A stretch of 64,000 nucleotides of DNA from DATAES01 sp963802415 (GTDB lineage Bacteria > Actinomycetota > Acidimicrobiia > Acidimicrobiales > JACDCH01), in contig CAWDIH010000001.1 of the NCBI GenBank assembly GCA_963802415.1, positions 3,277,156 to 3,341,155 of the forward strand, given 5' to 3'. Position numbers and translations under genes: made by a program. Below are positions 59,319 to 64,000 of this stretch, piece by piece. The notes under the pieces were generated by a model. That model was given only the letters and a program-made list of their open reading frames with translations. It ran no database searches and was not told the origin of the DNA. Positions within the stretch are counted from its first letter, which is position 1. Each line of letters begins with the position of its first letter.

Positions 59319-59701
59319 TTTCTGGACGGGCGGGACTGGGCGAGAGAGATCAAGAAAGACGTTGTCGCCCTCTACCTCGCTGCGCGTGACCCTCGGGTGC
59401 CGTGGTATGTGAAGCTCGCTGCGGCGGCGATTGCCGCCTATGCGCTCAGCCCCATCGACCTGATTCCCGACTTTATCCCCGTGCTCGGCTATCTTGACGA
59501 GGTGATCATCCTGCCGGTCGCCATCGCCCTCGTGATCAGGATGATCCCGGCCTCGCTCCTGGCGGAGTTCCGCGAGGATGCGCAAAGGCGAGCCGAACGC
59601 TCGACGACCCGAGTGGGGCGGTCCTGATCGCCGCTATCTGGGTCGCGGCCCTGGCTCTGACGATTTGGGCGTTCTGGCCGACACCTGTTGCAAGGCGCTG
59701 A
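59319..59701 (+). CDS. DUF1232 (YkvA-like) membrane protein, frameshifted
   Basis: The core VPWYVKLAAAAIAAYALSPIDLIPDFIPVLGYLD (split: YALSPIDLIPDFIPVLGYLD) is the diagnostic DUF1232 motif. The open frame begins with GTG at 59397, but homologous residues continue upstream to about 59320 (DWAREIKKDVVALYLAARDP) where a stop cuts the frame, so the start is lost or mis-sequenced. Near 59595 the frame shifts; a different frame continues with a second membrane helix (AAIWVAALALTIWAFWP) and stops at 59701. Function of the family is unknown; it is membrane-associated. Confidence 0.7.
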
Positions 59702-59719
59702 TCGGCAAACCAGTTTCCG

Positions 59720-60040
59720 ATGATCGTGGATGCCATCCGTCGCCTCCCTGTCGACCGGATCGTTCTAGATGGGGAAGCTGTCTGCCTGCGACCTGACGGG
59801 CATCCGGACTTCCACGCGCTCCGATCTCGCCAAGCTTGCCGCGAAGCCCGCCTGATGGCCTTCGATCTCCCAGGGCTCGCGCGTATCTGATGCCGATGCC
59901 GCTCTACGAGCGTCGTAGGCGATTGGCGACCCTTCTGGAGGAGGCGGGGGAGGGGGTCTGGTTCTCCAGGCATGTGGAAGGCGAGCAGGATCTGAAGCTC
60001 GTGGACGTGGTGTCCATGGCTGCGGGTCTGCCCGGACCGC
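59720..60040 (+). pseudogene. ATP-dependent DNA ligase remnant (LigD-like)
   Basis: Two neighbouring pieces: PMIVDAIRRLPVDRIVLDGE and AVCLRPDGHPDFHALRSRQA (to a stop at 59890), then PLYERRRRLATLLEEAGEGV and SRHVEGEQDLKLVDVVSM in another frame. LDGEAV is motif III of ATP-dependent ligases, and the order matches the end of motif III to motif IV of the ligase domain. The Lys-containing motif I and the C-terminal OB fold are missing. A non-functional remnant. The 360 bases after it (60041-60399) hold no convincing gene. Confidence 0.6.
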
Positions 60041-60399
60041 TTCACCGCGCGAAGGGCGTCGAGGTCCGACGAGGCGATGCAGCGCGGCGCGTCGCCGAGG
60101 CGGAGCGCAGGACCGGAGCCACACCGCGATGATCACGAGGGCGGTGATGGCGAACTCGCCTGACGCGGGAACGCGGGTCGTCGACATGCAACGATTCCTG
60201 TTGGGGCCACTGTCGGGGCCGTAGCACGACAGATTAAAAAAACGACTGTAATTTCAGAAGGTTAATTGCACGGATCGGCGGAATTGCGGTCCGTCGAACT
60301 GAAGGTCCGCGCCCTGCTCCAGAGCTTCAAGGACGCGGCAAAGCCGCGGAACGACCGTCCTTGACGGACAAATGACGGCTTCAACCGGGGGATATTGCG

Positions 60400-62269
60400 A
60401 TGATGCCGAAAAAGCAAAAATCGAAGCTGCATACCAAGAAGATCGAAGCCGCCTACGAAGCCGCGCTTCAGGACACCACATACGAGACCATCGCCGCCTA
60501 CTACCAGGCGCTGGCAGACGAGGGTTTCGCTTATGGTGCCATGGCCAAGGGAGTTGTCCTCGACAACAGCTTCGTCGGCGTCGTCGCGAACAACTACGCC
60601 GAAAACAAGCTCGAGAGGGATTTCGGCTCGGAATACGACACGCGGCGGCTCGAAATTCAGCGCGAGCTGATGCAGGCCGATCATCAGGCGAGGTTGAACG
60701 CCGGTTGGGCCGACATCAACGGCGAGCAAATTGCAGACTACCACATTGTCGTTTTCAACGACCTCTACCCCAGCGTCCCGAACGCGCACGAGGCATGGAC
60801 GGCCTACCACATCATCCAGGCGCTCGGCGACAGCGAGTTCTGGCTCACTTCAAGCACCGCCGGCCAGTCGCTCCTCTTCTTCCAGATGATCGGAATGCAG
60901 CTCGGCAGCGCAACGGCTCCTGCTTATGCCAATGCGTTCGAGTGGGTTCAGGACATGCGCAGCTTCTACGTGCTCGACAAGCGCGAATGGAGCTGGACGA
61001 AGGGCGACGGCGTGCGGGATGCGAGCCTCGCCGAGTATTTCGGCAGCCAGGTGCTCGACTTCTCCAACCAGCATATCAAGCCGCTGACCCAGAAGGCGAA
61101 CGACTTCGATGCGCGCCTTTGGACGCAGAGCGCCGAGACGCTGTTCCAGGACGCCATCCTCGCGAGGAACGGGTTTGATCAGGCAACCCTGGATGGCCTG
61201 TTCTCGACGACGGGCGGGAGGCTCCAGATCGACACGGCGAGAGCCGCCGAGATCGCGTCCGCAGGCAACGATTGGCTGGGCGCGATCAAGCTCGGGCTGA
61301 AGGCGTCGATCTTCGGCGCGCTGAACGCGACTACGTGGTCGGCGATGACCGAGGGAAGTGCCTCGACGGACAGCCTCTACGCCGCCATCGACGGCATGAA
61401 CGTCAGCAAGATCACCTTCCAGAAAGACGCTTCGACGCTTACCGCCGGACACGCGAATGAACTTCTGCTTGGCGACTCGACGGCAGGCGACTTCTACGCC
61501 GGGGATCTCGGGGCGTTCATCTTTGCCAGTGGAGGCGCGGATGCGCTCTATGGCGGTGCAGGGAAAGACATCCTTGTCGGAGGCACCGGCGCCGACTTGC
61601 TCAAGAGTGCGGGCGACAGCGACATCCTGGATGGCGGGGCGGGGAACGACGTTTACGATATCTCGCAGAGTGCTCAGGATCTTCTGGGGCCGTTGGAGGG
61701 CGACTGGATTTATGAAGAGATCCTTGCCAGACAACCCGAGATTAACTTCAGGGTTGGCTCTGGTCACGACGTGATCATCGAGAACCTCTTCTACGATGGA
61801 TACGAGCCTGACTGGTGGGCTGTTGACGAGGAGAACGGAACAGCGGTTGGTCTAGCTATCGGCCTGGAGGCAGTTGAGTTCAAGGGCATCAACTCAACGG
61901 ATGTCACACTTCACTGGGATCGGCACCAGTCCGAACGTAGATATGACGAGTTTATACAACAGCTATTTGACCGCGTACTCCGGCATGGCGACTTTAGAAT
62001 TGAATGCCAGCGATACACTTTCTTTCTACCTGGGAGGCCTCAGAATTGAGAAGTTATGGCCAAGCAGTGAGTACGCGGGATTTATTAGTCCGTTTAGTTT
62101 GATATTCGAGGATCGTACGGTCGAGGATTGGTCCGATCTATTTTCATTTGAAAGTGTACAGGTTGGTGCACTCGATCCGAGTTGGCTTTCTGCTCCTCAA
62201 GATCATGCCGCTGGCCGAGGCACCGGCGCAAGCGCAGCTTCGAGCTTCCACGATGGGTGGCTTGCTTAG
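60400..62269 (+). CDS. Hemolysin-type calcium-binding (RTX-like) protein, one frameshift
   Basis: A reconstructed protein of about 620 residues (ATG at 60400; a second ATG follows). A long N-terminal helical domain (residues 1-320) has no recognised family. Then glycine/aspartate nonapeptide repeats appear near 380-430: GGADALYGGAGKDILVGG, DSDILDGGAGNDVYD, which bind calcium in type I secreted proteins. A C-terminal beta-rich part follows. The frame shifts near 61925; the second frame continues PNVDMTSLYNSYLTAYSGMA and ends at 62269. No signal peptide is present, as expected for type I secretion. No transporter is in the window. Confidence 0.78.
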
Positions 62270-62340
62270 GTAAGCAGCTCCAGCTGAATTCGGATGAAAC
62301 AGGAAGTCCATCTCAAAAGAACGTCACCCTTGGATATCGA

Positions 62341-62367
62341 CGCGGCCTGCTGGCCCAGAAGGCCGCG
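62341..62367. terminator. Bidirectional terminator candidate
   Basis: CGCGGCCT (62341-62348) pairs with AGGCCGCG (62360-62367) around an 11-base loop. It lies between the convergent ends of the RTX-like gene (62269) and the sulfhydrylase gene (62385). No T-tract. Confidence 0.5.
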
Positions 62368-62384
62368 TAAAGCCGTGCCGTGCC

Positions 62385-63666
62385 TCAAGCCGCGGCCAAC
62401 GCCTGGTCGAGATCGTCGATGAGGTCGGCCGTGTCCTCGAGGCCGACCGAGAGGCGCACCACCTCCGGGCCGGCGCCGGCCCGGACGCGCTGGTCGTCGG
62501 TGAGCTGGCGGTGGGTGGTCGAGGCCGGGTGGATCACGAGCGAGCGGGTGTCGCCGATATTCGCCAGATGCGAGAACAGCTTGAGGTTCGACACCAGCTT
62601 CACGCCGGCGTCGTAGCCGCCCTTGAGGCCGAAGGTGAAGACCGCGCCGGCGCCCTTCGGGCAGTAGCGCTTGGCGAGGTTGTGGTAGCGGTCGGTGCGC
62701 AGGCCCGGATAGCTCACCCAGGACACCTTGCCGTGCGCCGCAAGATGCTCGGCGACGGTGAGCGCATTGTCGGAATGGCGCTGCATGCGCAGCGGCAGGG
62801 TCTCGATCCCTGCAGGATCAGGAAGGCGTTGAAGGGCGAGAGGCCGGCCCGAGATCGCGCAGGCCGAGCACCCGGCAGGCGATGGCGAAGCCGAAATTGC
62901 CGAAGGTCTCGCCCAGGACCATGCCGCCGTATTCGGGGCGCGGCTTCGACAGCATCGGGTAGCGGTCGTCGCCGGCGAAGGGGAACGAGCCGCCGTCGAC
63001 GATGACGCCGCCGATCGAATTGCCGTGCCCGCCGAGGAACTTGGTCGCCGAGTGGACGACGATGTCGGCCCCGTGCTCGAAGGGGCGGATCAGGTAGGGG
63101 GTCGCCATGGTGTTGTCGACGATCAGCGGCATGCGGTGGCGCTTGGCGATGGCCGACGATCGCCTCGAGATCGACGATCACCCCGCCGGGATTGGCGATC
63201 GACTCGACGAAGATCGCCTTGGTCTTCGGGTGATCGCGGCCTCGAAGGTCGCGGGCTCGTCCGAATCCGCCCAGGCCACCTTCCAGCCGAAGTTCTTGTA
63301 GGAATGGGTGAACTGGTTGATCGAGCCGCCGTACAGCTTGCGGGCCGCCACGAACTCGTCGCCGGGCTGCAGGAGCGCGTGGAAGACCACCACCTGCGCG
63401 GCGTGGCCGGAGGCCACGGCGAGCGCCGCCGTGCCGCCCTCCAGCGCCGCCACCCGCTCCTCCAGCACCGCGTTGGTCGGATTGCCGATGCGCGTGTAGA
63501 TGTTGCCGAAGGCCTGCAGCCCGAACAGCGAGGCGGCATGGTCGACGTCGTCGAAGACGAAGGAGGTGGTCTGGTAGATCGGCGTCGCCCGGGCGCCGGT
63601 CGCCGCATCGGGCGACGCGCCCGCGTGGATGGCGAGCGTGTTGAAGCCGGGCAAGCGATCGTTCAT
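62385..63666 (-). CDS. metY: O-acetylhomoserine aminocarboxypropyltransferase, several frameshifts
   Basis: A reconstructed PLP enzyme of about 427 residues that makes homocysteine from O-acetylhomoserine and sulfide. ATG at 63666 (MNDRLPGFNTLAIHAGASPD). Order of parts: ATPIYQTTSFVFDDVDHAAS, YTRIGNPTNAVLEERVAALE, HALLQPGDEFVAARKLYGGS; then TKAIFVESIANPGGVIVDLE (another frame); MPLIVDNTMATPYLIRPFEH, the PLP-lysine region VVHSATKFLGGHGNSIGG; and finally the C-terminus ALTVAEHLAAHGKVSWVSYP, VSNLKLFSHLANIGDTRSLV. Shifts lie near 63230, 63155 and 62850-62800. The Lys site and PLP phosphate residues are intact across pieces. A promoter palindrome is at 63741. Confidence 0.85.
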
Positions 63667-63740
63667 CGCGGGCTCCCGTGGGCGGTTGTCTCTGGACCGC
63701 ATCCGTGCACGTGGCGATAGCGACCGGTACGTTCTGTATA

Positions 63741-63757
63741 ACGAACATATCGTTCGT
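63741..63757. promoter_or_regulatory. Palindromic operator candidate upstream of metY
   Basis: ACGAAC-ATATC-GTTCGT, 6-bp inverted repeat with 5-base spacer, 75-91 bp upstream of the metY ATG and between metY and the next gene. A dimeric regulator could bind here. Confidence 0.4.
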
Positions 63758-63765
63758 CAGGTCGT

Positions 63766-64000
63766 CTAGTCCTCGGGCCGGTTGAGACTCAGCTTCTGAA
63801 AGCCTTTCCCCGCGAGGACCGGCTTCTTGGCGCTGAGTATGCGCGAGTTCACACCCTGCCAGGAGATCTCGCCCGAGAGCCGGCCGAACTCGATCTTCGG
63901 ACAGCGGTTCATCACGACCTGGACGCCCCGGGCTTCGGCTTTCGCGGCGGCCTCGTCGTTGCGCACCGAGAGCTGCATCCAGATGACCTTGGGGAGCGGG
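63766..64000 (-). CDS. CoA-binding protein, partial
   Basis: The last 77 residues of a CoA-binding (YccU-like Rossmann) protein that runs off the right edge. It reads PLPKVIWMQLSVRNDEAAAK, ARGVQVVMNRCPKIEFGRLS and ends LSAKKPVLAGKGFQKLSLNR. The pattern WMQL.VRxDEAAAxAExxG and VVMNRCPKIExxRL is diagnostic of this small family. The N-terminal nucleotide-binding part is outside the window. It lies upstream of metY in the same direction, across the operator candidate. Function in vivo is unknown. Confidence 0.85.
   Translation of the reverse strand, partial: PLPKVIWMQLSVRNDEAAAKAEARGVQVVMNRCPKIEFGRLSGEISWQGVNSRILSAKKPVLAGKGFQKLSLNRPED

Noticed and set aside
59765..60187. Minus-strand 140-residue ORF starting MSTTRVPASGEF
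   Set aside because: One short hydrophobic stretch, then a Pro/Arg-rich tail; it is antisense to ligase remnants and has irregular codon bias.
62714..63748. A 344-residue minus-strand ORF across metY
   Set aside because: It is metY read out of frame, arginine/glycine-rich; the true protein is recovered by correcting single-base shifts.
1..64000. tRNA genes, CRISPR arrays or a replication origin
   Set aside because: No T-loop/anticodon cloverleaf, regularly spaced repeat or DnaA-box cluster was recognised by eye; a covariance search is needed to exclude tRNAs.

Overview
This window joins two unrelated pieces of DNA. Bases 1 to about 56,022 are very GC-rich and look like an actinobacterium, probably a deep-branching, Thermoleophilia/Gaiellales-like lineage. 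The evidence is a fused PafB-PafC WYL regulator, an MprAB-like two-component system next to a membrane HtrA protease, fused SecDF, a sortase with an LPNTG substrate, many GTG/TTG starts and a cyclic 2,3-diphosphoglycerate gene pair. From about 56,022 to the right edge the sequence has different base use and alphaproteobacterial (Methylobacterium/Rhizobiales-like) genes, several of them decayed. The change falls inside ruvB, so an assembly chimera is the simplest explanation.

Left part in order. 0-11 kb: response-regulator fragment, ABC1/UbiB kinase, phasin-like ORF, SecDF-YajC-Tgt operon, QueA, and an operon of secreted protein, response regulator and histidine kinase. 11-15 kb: 3-hydroxyacyl-CoA dehydrogenase, thiolase and aldehyde dehydrogenase. 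15-18.6 kb: two zinc-ribbon proteins (one with a SPOR-like domain), a Cys/His-motif protein and PafBC. 18.7-21.5 kb: a run of secreted proteins. 21.5-28.6 kb: small histidine kinase, QueG, zinc-type dehydrogenase, MIP18-like protein, a cDPG cassette (2-phosphoglycerate kinase, cDPG synthetase, metallophosphoesterase), a nuclease-like protein and Hpt. 28.6-32.6 kb: M23 peptidase and CcmI/CcmF/CcmE. 33.4-39.6 kb: TIM-barrel isomerase, cyclase-ATPase-TPR regulator, phosphomannomutase, thioesterase and a GAF-like protein. 40-46.3 kb: a stress regulon with shared 11-bp direct-repeat operators. 46.3-50 kb: LPNTG protein, O-antigen-ligase-like protein, sortase and cupin-TPR protein. 50-56 kb: Rel, RecJ, small proteins and the 3' part of ruvB.

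Right part: an OsmF/ProX-like binding protein, IS and DNA-ligase remnants, a DUF1232 protein, a calcium-repeat (RTX-like) protein, a broken O-acetylhomoserine sulfhydrylase gene and a CoA-binding-protein fragment.

Single-base frameshifts interrupt at least fourteen otherwise well-conserved genes. They are annotated here as whole genes with shift positions, because sequencing or consensus indels are the likely cause. Most notable biology: (i) the two-component system whose three target promoters carry triplicated 11-bp repeats, and (ii) the translationally coupled cDPG synthesis cassette with a candidate hydrolase. No tRNA, rRNA or CRISPR array was recognised.
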